Of a stretch of DNA of 31,475 nt, positions 23,430 to 30,148 are shown piece after piece (the stretch's first letter is position 1; every line of letters begins with the position of its first letter). A program made the position numbers and the translations under genes. The stretch lies in contig CAINGG010000200.1 of NCBI GenBank assembly GCA_903848435.1, forward strand, positions 1-31,475, in the 5' to 3' direction. The DNA comes from an uncultured Actinomycetes bacterium (GTDB taxonomy: Bacteria; Actinomycetota; Actinomycetes; S36-B12). The notes beneath the pieces are model-generated. The model was not told the origin of the DNA. It saw only the letters and a program-made list of their open reading frames with translations, and made no database searches.

Positions 23430-24038
23430 CTAGCCGCCGGCCGAGACCCGCTGCTGGCGCCAGCGCGCGAGCAGACCCCCGGGCACCTCATCGGCACACA
23501 GGGCGTAGGTCGAGTGATCGCGCCAGTCGCCATCGATGTGGAGGTAGCGCAGCCGCATGCCCTCAAAGCGGAAACCGAGCTTCTCGACGACGCGCAAGGA
23601 GGCGGCATTCTCGGGGCGGATGTTGATCTCGATCCGGTGCAGGCCGACGGCCGTGAAGCAGTGATCGGTCGCCATGGCCACCGCAGTCGGCATGACTCCC
23701 CTTCCGGCGTATCGCTGGTCGATCCAGTAGCCGATGTAGCCGCTGAGCAGCGAGCCGCGCGCGATGCCACCCACCGTGACCTGCCCGATGAACGTGCCTT
23801 CAAAGGTCAGCGCGAAGGGAAGCGAGCGACCCTCGCGCGCTTCCGCGCGTGCCCGACGCACCATCGCGCCATAGGTGTGGGGTACGTCGCGATCATTCAG
23901 GGGCACGGTCGCCTCCCAGGGCCGAAGCCATGAGGCATTGCGCGTGCGAACGTCGCGCCACGCCGTCGCATCGCGCATGCGCAGCGGGCGCAGGCCGACC
24001 GGGCCCTCCTGCAGTCGCGCCGGCCATCCCGCCGTCAC
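23430..24038 (-). CDS. rimJ: GNAT family N-acetyltransferase, RimJ/RimL type
   Basis: The 202-residue acetyltransferase starts with LRPLRMRDATAWRDVRTRNASWL, the usual RimJ-type opening, followed by the FIGQVTVGGIARGS strand pair. The acetyl-CoA loop region is YWIDQRYAGRGVMPTAVAMA (about 108-127; the R-x-x-G-x-G/A motif is RYAGRG). The C-terminal GLHRIEINIRPENAASLRVVEKLGF is complete. Homologues acetylate N-termini of ribosomal or other proteins, but the substrate here is unknown. The GTG start overlaps the moaC stop as GTGA. In M. tuberculosis rimJ also follows moeA1 and galU. Confidence 0.88.
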   Translation of the reverse strand: MTAGWPARLQEGPVGLRPLRMRDATAWRDVRTRNASWLRPWEATVPLNDRDVPHTYGAMVRRARAEAREGRSLPFALTFEGTFIGQVTVGGIARGSLLSGYIGYWIDQRYAGRGVMPTAVAMATDHCFTAVGLHRIEINIRPENAASLRVVEKLGFRFEGMRLRYLHIDGDWRDHSTYALCADEVPGGLLARWRQQRVSAGG

Positions 24039-24520
24039 GACGGCCTCGTCCAGTGGCCCCGGCGACCGCCGGTCTTCTCGATGAGCCTCACATCGGTGAT
24101 GACCGCGGCCGGGTCGACCGCCTTGACCATGTCGATCAACGCCAAGGCGGCCACGGACACGCTGGTGAGCGCCTCCATCTCCACTCCCGTGCGATCAGCG
24201 GTGCGCACGGTTGCCTCAATGGCGACGTGGTCGTCGTGGACCGCGAGTTCGACCGTGACGCCGTGGATGGCGAGGGGGTGGCACAGCGGAACGAGGTCGG
24301 GAGTGCGCTTGGCCGCCTGGATGCCGGCGATGCGCGCGACGGCGAGGGCGTCGCCCTTGGGCACCCCTGCCCCGCGCAGCAGTCCGACGACCTCGGCCGA
24401 CACCAGCACTCGCCCCGCGGCGGTCGCCGTACGGACCGTGACGTCCTTATCGGACACATCAACCATGCGCGCGGCGCCCGTGTCGTCCAGGTGCGTGAAG
24501 CCGTCGGTCATCTGGGCCAT
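24035..24520 (-). CDS. moaC: Cyclic pyranopterin monophosphate synthase
   Basis: MoaC converts the MoaA product (3',8-cyclo-GTP) to cyclic pyranopterin monophosphate in molybdenum cofactor synthesis. The 161-residue protein shows FTHLDDTGAARMVDVSDKDV (about 8-27), KRTPDLVPLCHPLAIHGV (about 71-88), RTGVEMEALTSVSVAALALI (about 110-129) and DMVKAVD, with the C-terminal IEKTGGRRG. The Lys and His active-site positions (KRT, CHP, KTGG) are present. It starts two bases after the moeA stop; ATG 24520 and the internal Met4 are both possible starts. No moaA, moaD or moaE is in the window. Confidence 0.96.
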   Translation of the reverse strand: MAQMTDGFTHLDDTGAARMVDVSDKDVTVRTATAAGRVLVSAEVVGLLRGAGVPKGDALAVARIAGIQAAKRTPDLVPLCHPLAIHGVTVELAVHDDHVAIEATVRTADRTGVEMEALTSVSVAALALIDMVKAVDPAAVITDVRLIEKTGGRRGHWTRPS

Positions 24521-24522
24521 CC

Positions 24523-25737
24523 TCAGTCGTCGGGCGACAGGTCGATGAGTTCGAGCCGATCACCCTGCTCGATGCGCGTGACCTCGGGTGGGATCACCGC
24601 CAGGGCCTGCGCACGCGCGAGCCCTCCGAGGATATGCGAGCCCTGCGCGCCTTCGGGCAAAGCGGTCACGCCCTCGTCATCGGCCTCGACCGTGACTCGC
24701 GCGAACTGCGTCTTGCCCGCCGGCGACGTGAAGGCCCGCCCGCACCGGGCATCGATGCGTGCTCGATCGACCCAGGAGCAGCCCCGCATGCGCCGGATCA
24801 GCGGTCGCGCGAAGACCTCGAACGATACGTAGGCACTGACTGGATTGCCGGGCAGCGTGATGATGGGCGTCGCCCCCACGCGACCCAGGCCCTGCGGCAT
24901 GCCGGGCTGCATGGCGACCTTGACGAACTCCACGCTCCCCGTCTGCGACAGCACGGCCTTGACAGTGTCGTAGGCACCCATGCTCACCCCGCCGGTGGAG
25001 ATGATCAGGTCGGACCTTTGCGCCTCGAGCTCGAGCGCCGCGCGCAGAGCGGCCTCGTCGTCGCGCACCGGCCCGGCACGATGCGGGATGCCGCCTGCTT
25101 CGGTGACCGCGGCCATGAGCATGAAGGAATTCGAGTCGGCGATGCGGCCCTCCTCGAGGGGCTGGCCCGGCTCCACGAGCTCGTCGCCGGTCGAGAGCAC
25201 GGCCACGCGCGGACGCGGATGCACCAGGACATCCCCGCGACCCGCGGCCGCGAGCAGCGCGATCTGCCTCGACGTGACAATGGTGCCGGCCGGCACCAGC
25301 GGGTCGCCCTCGCGGACATCCTCGCCCCGCAGGCGCACGTGCGCTCCGGCATCCGGGGCGCGCGAGACCGACACCACCTCGATACCGCCATCGGTCCATT
25401 CGACGGGCACCACCGCATCAGCTCCCGCGGGAATGCGCGCGCCGGTCATGATGCGCACGGCACTCCCTGGCTCTACGGCACGACTCGGCAGGTGACCGGC
25501 AGCGACGTCGTCGATGACGCGCAGCGACACGGGCGACTGCTCCGCGGCCCCCTCGAGGTCGACCGCTCGCACGGCGTAGCCGTCCATGGAGGTGTTGTCG
25601 AACGACGGCAGCGGCCACGCTGCGGTGACCTCCTCGGCGAGGACGCAACCCAGGGCCTCGAGCAGCGGCACGCGAACCGGGGTCAGGGCAGCGCCGAGCG
25701 CGAGGGCCGCGCTGCGGTGCTCGTCGACGGTGCGCAC
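24523..25737 (-). CDS. moeA: Molybdopterin molybdotransferase MoeA
   Basis: MoeA inserts molybdate into adenylated molybdopterin. The 404-residue protein has PLPSFDNTSMDGYAVRAVDL (about 42-61), IMTGARIPAGADAVVPVE (about 96-113), the MPT-binding domain with VLSTGDELVEPG and DLIISTGGVSMGAYDTVKAV (about 240-259), LPGNPVSAYVSFEVFARPL (about 285-303) and C-terminal domain IV. GTG 25737 lies two bases after the galU stop; ATG 25776 inside galU is an alternative and would add 13 residues. Together with moaC it forms a molybdenum-cofactor pair downstream of galU. Confidence 0.94.
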   Translation of the reverse strand: MRTVDEHRSAALALGAALTPVRVPLLEALGCVLAEEVTAAWPLPSFDNTSMDGYAVRAVDLEGAAEQSPVSLRVIDDVAAGHLPSRAVEPGSAVRIMTGARIPAGADAVVPVEWTDGGIEVVSVSRAPDAGAHVRLRGEDVREGDPLVPAGTIVTSRQIALLAAAGRGDVLVHPRPRVAVLSTGDELVEPGQPLEEGRIADSNSFMLMAAVTEAGGIPHRAGPVRDDEAALRAALELEAQRSDLIISTGGVSMGAYDTVKAVLSQTGSVEFVKVAMQPGMPQGLGRVGATPIITLPGNPVSAYVSFEVFARPLIRRMRGCSWVDRARIDARCGRAFTSPAGKTQFARVTVEADDEGVTALPEGAQGSHILGGLARAQALAVIPPEVTRIEQGDRLELIDLSPDD

Positions 25738-25739
25738 GC

Positions 25740-26633
25740 CTACGGGCCTTCGGAGTCGAGCACCGTCGGAAGCCATGCGCGAAGGGCGGGGCCGAGGTCG
25801 TCGCGGTCGAGCGCGAGCAGGATGTTGGCCTGCAGGTAGGACAGGCGATCACCGGTGTCGTAGCGACGGCCGTCGAACAGCACTCCGCTGACTCCCCCGC
25901 CCTCGGCGACCGGCATTCGCGCCAGCTCGCGCAGCGCGTCGGTCAACTGGATCTCGCCGCCGCGACCTGGCCGGGTGCGCGCGAGTACGGCGAAGACCGC
26001 GGGGTCGAGGACATAGCGACCGATGACGGCGAGGTTGCTCGGCGCCTCCTCGACAGCAGGCTTCTCGATGAGATCGGTGACGGCAAGCACGTCGTGCGTG
26101 TCGGTCGGCTGGACCGCCGCGCACCCGTAGAGGGAGATCTGATCGGACGGCACCTCCATGAGGCACAGCACCGAGCCGCCGCGCTGCTCGCGCACGGCGA
26201 TCATGCGCGCAAGTACGGGATCGCGCGGATCGATGAGGTCGTCACCGAGGAGCACAGCGAAGGGCTCATTGCCCACGTGACGCTCGGCGACGAGCACGGC
26301 GTGCCCCAGGCCGAGCGGGTCACCCTGCCGGACGTAGTGGATGTTGGCCAGGTCATTGGATGCCGCGACGAGATCGAGTCGATCCTGGTCCCCCTTCGCC
26401 TCGAGGGCCGCCTCCAACTCGACGTTGCGGTCGAAGTGGTCCTCGAGCGGGCGCTTGCTGCGGCCGGTGATAACGAGGATGTCGTCGAGCCCGGCGCCGA
26501 CGGCTTCCTCGACGACGTATTGGATCGAGGGCTTGTCGACGATGGGCAGCATCTCCTTGGGAGTGGCCTTGGTCGCCGGGAGGAATCGCGTGCCGAGGCC
26601 CGCCGCCGGGATCACCGCTTTGGACACGCGCAC
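25740..26633 (-). CDS. galU: UTP-glucose-1-phosphate uridylyltransferase
   Basis: GalU makes UDP-glucose for cell-wall and storage polysaccharides. The enzyme (297 residues from GTG 26633) has KAVIPAAGLGTRFLPATKAT and PKEMLPIVDKPSIQYVVEEA at the N-terminus. FAVLLGDDLIDPRDPVLARM, AVTDLIEKPAVEEAPSNLAVIGRYVLDP and the PGRGGEIQLTDALREL block follow. Several GTGs lie at the N-terminus (26639, 26633, 26627). I prefer 26633 because a TAGGGT hexamer ends exactly six bases before it, as at other leaderless genes here. It heads a run galU-moeA-moaC-rimJ on the minus strand and is divergent from the 5-FCL gene with only 25 bp between starts. Confidence 0.96.
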   Translation of the reverse strand: MRVSKAVIPAAGLGTRFLPATKATPKEMLPIVDKPSIQYVVEEAVGAGLDDILVITGRSKRPLEDHFDRNVELEAALEAKGDQDRLDLVAASNDLANIHYVRQGDPLGLGHAVLVAERHVGNEPFAVLLGDDLIDPRDPVLARMIAVREQRGGSVLCLMEVPSDQISLYGCAAVQPTDTHDVLAVTDLIEKPAVEEAPSNLAVIGRYVLDPAVFAVLARTRPGRGGEIQLTDALRELARMPVAEGGGVSGVLFDGRRYDTGDRLSYLQANILLALDRDDLGPALRAWLPTVLDSEGP

Positions 26634-26668
26634 CCCCACACCCTAGGAGAATGGGGCGGTGTCGTCAG
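26620..26668. promoter_or_regulatory. Face-to-face overlapping promoters of galU and the 5-FCL gene
   Basis: Minus strand: CTGACG (26668-26663), 17-bp spacer, TAGGGT (26645-26640), six bases, galU GTG 26633. Plus strand: TTGGAC (26620-26625), then TAGGAG (26644-26649) at 18 bp or GAGAAT (26647-26652) at 21 bp; GAGAAT is six bases before GTG 26659. The -10 regions overlap around CCTAGG (26642-26647), and each -35 lies inside the other coding sequence. Both messages would be leaderless, and simultaneous initiation looks sterically impossible. Confidence 0.45.
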
Positions 26669-27228
26669 CCGAGGCCAAGGAGATGCTGCGATCCCTCGTG
26701 CGCGCGGCCCGGCGGCAGGGGCCCGGCGCCGATGCGCAGGCACTGGCGGCTCAGTGCCTGGCCTTCGTCGAGGGACTCACGGGGCCGATGCGCGTGACCT
26801 GCTACGCCTCCTACGGCACCGAGCCCGGCACGGCACCACTGCTGCGGGGCTTGGCCGATCGCGGCTTCGAGGTGCTGGTGCCGCGCGTGGTGGGCGATGA
26901 CCTCGAGTGGGCGCTCCACGGCGGTGCTACCGCCGTATCGCCCATCGGCATCGAGGAGCCCGTCGGCGACAGCGTGCCGCTGATGCCGCTGCGCGCGATG
27001 CTGATTCCCGCTCTCGCGACCGGCGTCGATGGGGCGCGCCTGGGCAAGGGCGGCGGCTACTACGACCGGGTGCTGGACTCACTGCCCGACGAGCATCGTC
27101 CGGTGCTGGCCGCCATCGTGCGCGACGAGGATGTCCTGCCGGCCGGGACGGTGCCGAGCGAGGCACACGACCAGCGCGTGGACGTCATCATCACGCCCAC
27201 GCGCGTCATCGAGTGTTCTAGCGACTGA
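26659..27228 (+). CDS. 5-formyltetrahydrofolate cyclo-ligase family protein
   Basis: The 189-residue enzyme converts 5-formyl-THF to 5,10-methenyl-THF with ATP. The N-terminus KEMLRSLVRAARRQ carries the usual basic helix, VTCYASYGTEPGTAPLLRGL (about 45-64) is the nucleotide/folate region, GIEEPVGDSVPLMP matches the G-xEP motif, and DGARLGKGGGYYDRVLD (about 124-140) is the signature GxGxGYYDR. The GTG start follows a -10-like element by six bases. The 3' end overlaps the convergent crcB gene by 11 bp. The same gene is divergent to galU in M. tuberculosis (Rv0992c/Rv0993). Confidence 0.93.
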   Translation: MSSAEAKEMLRSLVRAARRQGPGADAQALAAQCLAFVEGLTGPMRVTCYASYGTEPGTAPLLRGLADRGFEVLVPRVVGDDLEWALHGGATAVSPIGIEEPVGDSVPLMPLRAMLIPALATGVDGARLGKGGGYYDRVLDSLPDEHRPVLAAIVRDEDVLPAGTVPSEAHDQRVDVIITPTRVIECSSD

Positions 27229-27583
27229 ACACGGTCAGCCCGAGGGCTAGCCCGGCGGCGACCGCAGCCACGCAGGCCGCGACGGAGGCAATCACGTTGA
27301 CGACCGCGGTTCCGCGCCGGCCTTCCCGAGCCAGCACGAGCGTGTCGAGTGAGAACGTCGAAAAGGTCGTCAAGGAGCCGCAGAAGCCGACGCCCATGAG
27401 CAGCAGCAGCGGGGACTCCGATGATCCTGCCGCGAGGAAACCCAGCAGGAAGGACCCCGAGACATTCGCAATGAAGGTGGCAAACGGGAAACGAGGAGTG
27501 CGCCAGTGGGCGAGCAGGAAGCGACCCATCGCACCCACGGCTCCGCCGAGGGCGACCATGGCCACGAGGTACAGCTGAGTCAC
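27218..27583 (-). CDS. crcB: Fluoride channel protein CrcB/Fluc (first of two)
   Basis: Fluc proteins are dual-topology dimeric F- channels that relieve fluoride toxicity. The 121-residue product has four hydrophobic helices and the family marks GGAVGAMGRFLL (about 11-22; conserved Arg), IANVSGSFLLGF (Asn in helix 2) and GFCGSLTTFSTFSLD (about 67-81), which holds the Na+-binding break and the phenylalanine box. GTG 27583 overlaps the stop of the second crcB (GTGA), so the two subunits are probably made together. Tandem pairs may act as a heterodimer or as two homodimers; sequence alone cannot decide. Confidence 0.93.
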   Translation of the reverse strand: MTQLYLVAMVALGGAVGAMGRFLLAHWRTPRFPFATFIANVSGSFLLGFLAAGSSESPLLLLMGVGFCGSLTTFSTFSLDTLVLAREGRRGTAVVNVIASVAACVAAVAAGLALGLTVFSR

Positions 27584-27996
27584 GCCTCTGCCCGCCGACC
27601 GCGCAATGCGCCACCGACCTCGAAGCCGGCCCACAGCGACACAAGGGAGCCTCCCAGTGATGCCACGAGGTAGGCGACGCCCAGCAGCACCGAGCCCTCG
27701 ACGGTCACCAAGACGACGTCAAGGGCGAAGGCCGAGAAGGTCGTGAACCCGCCGAGAACTCCCACGGCGAGGAAGGGACGCCACAGACTCCCCTCACCCA
27801 CGTGGGCCAGGACGTAGGAAGCGAGGAGGCCCATCAATAGGCACCCCACCACGTTGACGCACAAAGTGGCATAGGCAAAGGACAGGTCGACTACCGCAAA
27901 GGCGACATCGACCCCCCATCGGGCCAGCGCGCCGAGGGCGCCGCCGACGGCTACCGCCGCGAAGGCGTGGACGCGCGGCGGGTCGTGCGCGGTCAT
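27580..27996 (-). CDS. crcB: Fluoride channel protein CrcB/Fluc (second of two)
   Basis: The 138-residue, four-helix protein is paralogous to its downstream neighbour. It has GGALGALARWGVDVAF (about 18-33), CVNVVGCLLMGLLAS (about 46-60; Asn present) and GVLGGFTTFSAFALDV (about 79-94), where Ala replaces the Thr of TTFSTF in the partner. The N-terminus carries an extra MTAHDPPRVHA. ATG 27996 is three bases after the ABC permease stop and its own stop overlaps the next crcB, so all four genes 27218-29663 look like one transcription unit. No fluoride riboswitch consensus was found upstream. Confidence 0.93.
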   Translation of the reverse strand: MTAHDPPRVHAFAAVAVGGALGALARWGVDVAFAVVDLSFAYATLCVNVVGCLLMGLLASYVLAHVGEGSLWRPFLAVGVLGGFTTFSAFALDVVLVTVEGSVLLGVAYLVASLGGSLVSLWAGFEVGGALRGRRAEA

Positions 27997-27999
27997 GGA

Positions 28000-28761
28000 T
28001 CAGGCGTCGCGGCGCTGGAAGAGGATCAGCGCGGGTACAGCCAGCACGAGGAACCACAGCAGGAACACGCCCATGTGGCCCCAGGCATCGAGGCCGGTGG
28101 CGTTGACGCCCGCCGTGGCACCCGTGAAGGGCAGCACCCAGTCGATCCAGGACCACTCCAGGACGAGGGCGACCGCCCCGATGATCGGCTCGACGATGAC
28201 CGCGAGAACGATCGGCAGGATGATGCCCAGCGGTTGATTGCGCGTCAGGGCGGTAATAGCGAATGCCATCAGCACGAAGATGACGATGTAGGTGACGCCG
28301 AGAAGGCCGGGCAGCCCCAGTGCTGTTGTCTCCCACACGAAGCCCTTGCCCCCCAGGGCATTGCCCAGGGCTTGGCCCATCACCATCGCGGCGATGGCCA
28401 GGACGGCCGCGACGACGATCACTGCGATCACCATGAGCGCCTTGGCGACGAAGATCGGGGTGCGGCGCGGATAGATCGACAGTGTCGTGCGGATCAGCCC
28501 GTGGCGGTACTCCTGCCCGAAGGACGCTGCACCGATCGTGCACAGGACCGCGGCGGTCAGCGGCAAGAACCCCGCGAATCCGCCCGGTCCAGCGCCATCG
28601 GGCGGCCCGCCGGCATCGGGTCCCGACGCGATGATGATCCAGGTGACGAAGAGGGCGAGCCCCGCTGGCACCAGGGCACCGAGGGCGATGAGGGCCCACG
28701 TGGACTTCACCGTGGTGATGCGCACCCATTCGTAGCGCAGCGGCCCAGCGAGCCCGCTCAT
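28000..28761 (-). CDS. ABC-2 type transporter permease
   Basis: The 253-residue polytopic membrane protein starts MSGLAGPLRYEWVRITTVKS, the common opening of ABC-2 permeases that pair with a single ATPase. About six membrane helices can be counted: 22-46, 68-86, 104-134, 153-171, 180-200 and 222-246. FGQEYRHGLIRTTLSIYPRR (about 81-100) is the cytosolic segment typical of this family. The substrate is unknown; relatives export drugs, bacteriocins or lipids. ATG 28761 overlaps the ATPase stop (ATGA), so the two are coupled. The C-terminus ends in FQRRDA. Confidence 0.87.
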   Translation of the reverse strand: MSGLAGPLRYEWVRITTVKSTWALIALGALVPAGLALFVTWIIIASGPDAGGPPDGAGPGGFAGFLPLTAAVLCTIGAASFGQEYRHGLIRTTLSIYPRRTPIFVAKALMVIAVIVVAAVLAIAAMVMGQALGNALGGKGFVWETTALGLPGLLGVTYIVIFVLMAFAITALTRNQPLGIILPIVLAVIVEPIIGAVALVLEWSWIDWVLPFTGATAGVNATGLDAWGHMGVFLLWFLVLAVPALILFQRRDA

Positions 28762-29663
28762 GACGTCTCTCCGAACGCGAACTGCTGTCCGTCGCCCGTG
28801 AGCTCCATGAAGGTCTCCTCGAGGCTCGCCTTGCGTTGCGTCAACTCGCGGAGCGCGACGCCGGACTCGAAGGCGAGTCGCCCGACATCGTCGGTCGACA
28901 AGCCGACCACGGCAAGCCCGTCGTCACCCTCGCGATCCGCGGTGCCCCCCGAGGCTCGGATGGCCTCGGCCAGCCGCCCGGGGTCAGCGCTGCGTACGAG
29001 GACGTCACTGCGCTGAGAGACAAGCTCGTCAAGCGTGCCATCGGCCATGAGCTTGCCTCGAGCAATAACGACGACATGCTGCGCCATCAACTGCATCTCG
29101 GTGAGCAGGTGGCTGGAGACCAAGACCGCGTGCCCCTGCGCGGCGTAGCCGCGAAGGAACTCGCGAAGCCACTGGATCGATTGCGGATCGAGACCGTTGG
29201 CGGGCTCGTCAAGCATCAGGGCCTGCGGGCTCGCGAGCACGGCACCAGCGAGCCCGAGTCGTTGCGCCATGCCGAGCGAGAAGTCCTTGGGCCGCTTGTT
29301 GGCGACTTCTGTCAGGCCGACCATGGCGAGCACCTCATCGATGCGCGAGCTCGGCAGCTTGGCGTCGGTCGCCAGCATGCGCAGGTGGTCACGCGCGGTG
29401 CGACCAGGCAGGAAGGGACGGGCATCGAGGTGCGTGCCCACGACCTCGCTCGCGTGGGGATGGTTGATGAGAGGCTTGCCGTTGAAGAGCGTGCTGCCGT
29501 CTCCGCGGTCGAGCCCCAGCATCAGCCGCATGGCCGTCGACTTGCCGGCGCCGTTGGGACCGAGGAACCCGGTGACCACGCCGTCAGGTACCTCGAAGGA
29601 CAGGTCGTCGACCGCGCGGACCGAGCCGAAGGACTTGCCCAGGCCCTGGGCCACGATCGCCAT
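28758..29663 (-). CDS. ABC transporter ATP-binding protein (ABC-2 / DRA type)
   Basis: The 301-residue ATPase has Walker A FLGPNGAGKSTAMRL (about 33-47), the Q-loop region near GTHLDARPFLPGRTARDHL, signature FSLGMAQRLGLAGAVLA (about 128-144), Walker B ALMLDEPANGLDP (about 148-160) and the H-loop VLVSSHLL. The C-terminal 80 residues form the variable regulatory extension of the family. ATG 29663 is preceded by TAGTGT at six bases, the leaderless layout. It probably powers the adjacent permease. The CIRCE element for the divergent gene lies 57 bp upstream, so HrcA control of this operon is possible but not expected. Confidence 0.92.
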   Translation of the reverse strand: MAIVAQGLGKSFGSVRAVDDLSFEVPDGVVTGFLGPNGAGKSTAMRLMLGLDRGDGSTLFNGKPLINHPHASEVVGTHLDARPFLPGRTARDHLRMLATDAKLPSSRIDEVLAMVGLTEVANKRPKDFSLGMAQRLGLAGAVLASPQALMLDEPANGLDPQSIQWLREFLRGYAAQGHAVLVSSHLLTEMQLMAQHVVVIARGKLMADGTLDELVSQRSDVLVRSADPGRLAEAIRASGGTADREGDDGLAVVGLSTDDVGRLAFESGVALRELTQRKASLEETFMELTGDGQQFAFGETS

Positions 29664-29669
29664 GCCGTG

Positions 29670-29675
29670 ACACTA
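29670..29675 (-). promoter_or_regulatory. Candidate -10 element of the ABC/crcB operon, leaderless
   Basis: The minus strand reads TAGTGT, six bases (CACGGC), then ATG 29663 of the ATPase gene. There is no ribosome binding site. No good -35 is visible in the GC-rich stretch upstream. Confidence 0.45.
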
Positions 29676-29719
29676 GTCGGGGCGCCCGGCTCGCGGGCGG
29701 CGGAGTCCACATGCATCGC

Positions 29720-29746
29720 TTAGCACTCAAGGCTCCCGAGTGCTAA
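29720..29746. promoter_or_regulatory. CIRCE operator (HrcA binding site), perfect match
   Basis: TTAGCACTC (29720-29728), nine bases, GAGTGCTAA (29738-29746) is identical to the canonical CIRCE inverted repeat in both arms and in spacing. CIRCE is bound by the repressor HrcA, which controls groE and related heat-shock genes in many bacteria. It lies 25 bp before the GTG of the FmdB-family gene. TAACCT (29744-29749) could be the -10, overlapping the right arm, so HrcA would block the promoter. Confidence 0.95.
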
Positions 29747-29771
29747 CCTTGGTGCTGACCTGGGAGGACCC

Positions 29772-30095
29772 GTGCCGACGTACGAATACGCCTGCGCCGA
29801 CTGCGGCCACAACCTCGAAGCCGTCCAGTCGTTCAGCGACGACCCCTTGACCGTGTGCCCGGAGTGCGGCGGCACCTTGCGCAAGGTCTTCGGGAATGTC
29901 GGGGTTGTCTTCAAGGGCTCGGGTTTCTACCGCACCGACTCGCGGAAATCCTCCGACTCGGGCTCATCCGCAACAAAGGATGCGAAGTCCGACTCCACGG
30001 GAGCCAGCAAGGCGGAGTCGACGACCTCATCGACGACCGGATCGACGAGCTCGGGCTCGACCACTCCCTCGCCAACCGGGTCCAGCGCCGCCTGA
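29772..30095 (+). CDS. FmdB-family zinc-ribbon protein with disordered tail, HrcA-controlled (Ruc-like)
   Basis: The 107-residue protein has an N-terminal zinc ribbon: MPTYEYACADCG with Cys8 and Cys11, then CPECGG with Cys29 and Cys32, and the family signature FKGSGFYRTDSR (about 47-58). The remaining 50 residues are almost only Ser, Thr, Gly, Lys, Asp and Pro, so they should be disordered. GTG 29772 has GGGAGG just upstream and a perfect CIRCE 25 bp before it. From memory, M. tuberculosis Rv0991c, with the same architecture and HrcA control, was described as a redox-regulated chaperone (Ruc). The same role is inferred here. The older FmdB annotation as an amidase regulator is not supported by the sequence. 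Confidence 0.9.
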   Translation: MPTYEYACADCGHNLEAVQSFSDDPLTVCPECGGTLRKVFGNVGVVFKGSGFYRTDSRKSSDSGSSATKDAKSDSTGASKAESTTSSTTGSTSSGSTTPSPTGSSAA

Positions 30096-30148
30096 CCTGT
30101 GGACAGGCGCCGTCGCCGCCATCCATTCGCCGCTAGCGTCCACGACCC

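Noticed and set aside
27970..28000. Possible fluoride riboswitch before the crcB pair
   Set aside because: Only three bases separate the permease stop from the crcB start, so there is no room for one, and nothing similar was seen upstream of the ATPase gene.
30089..30109. Small hairpin and a DnaA-box-like CTGTCCACA (minus strand, 30098-30106) after the FmdB-family gene
   Set aside because: The stem is only 6 bp with no T run, and a single near-match to the DnaA box without a cluster or origin genes is expected by chance.
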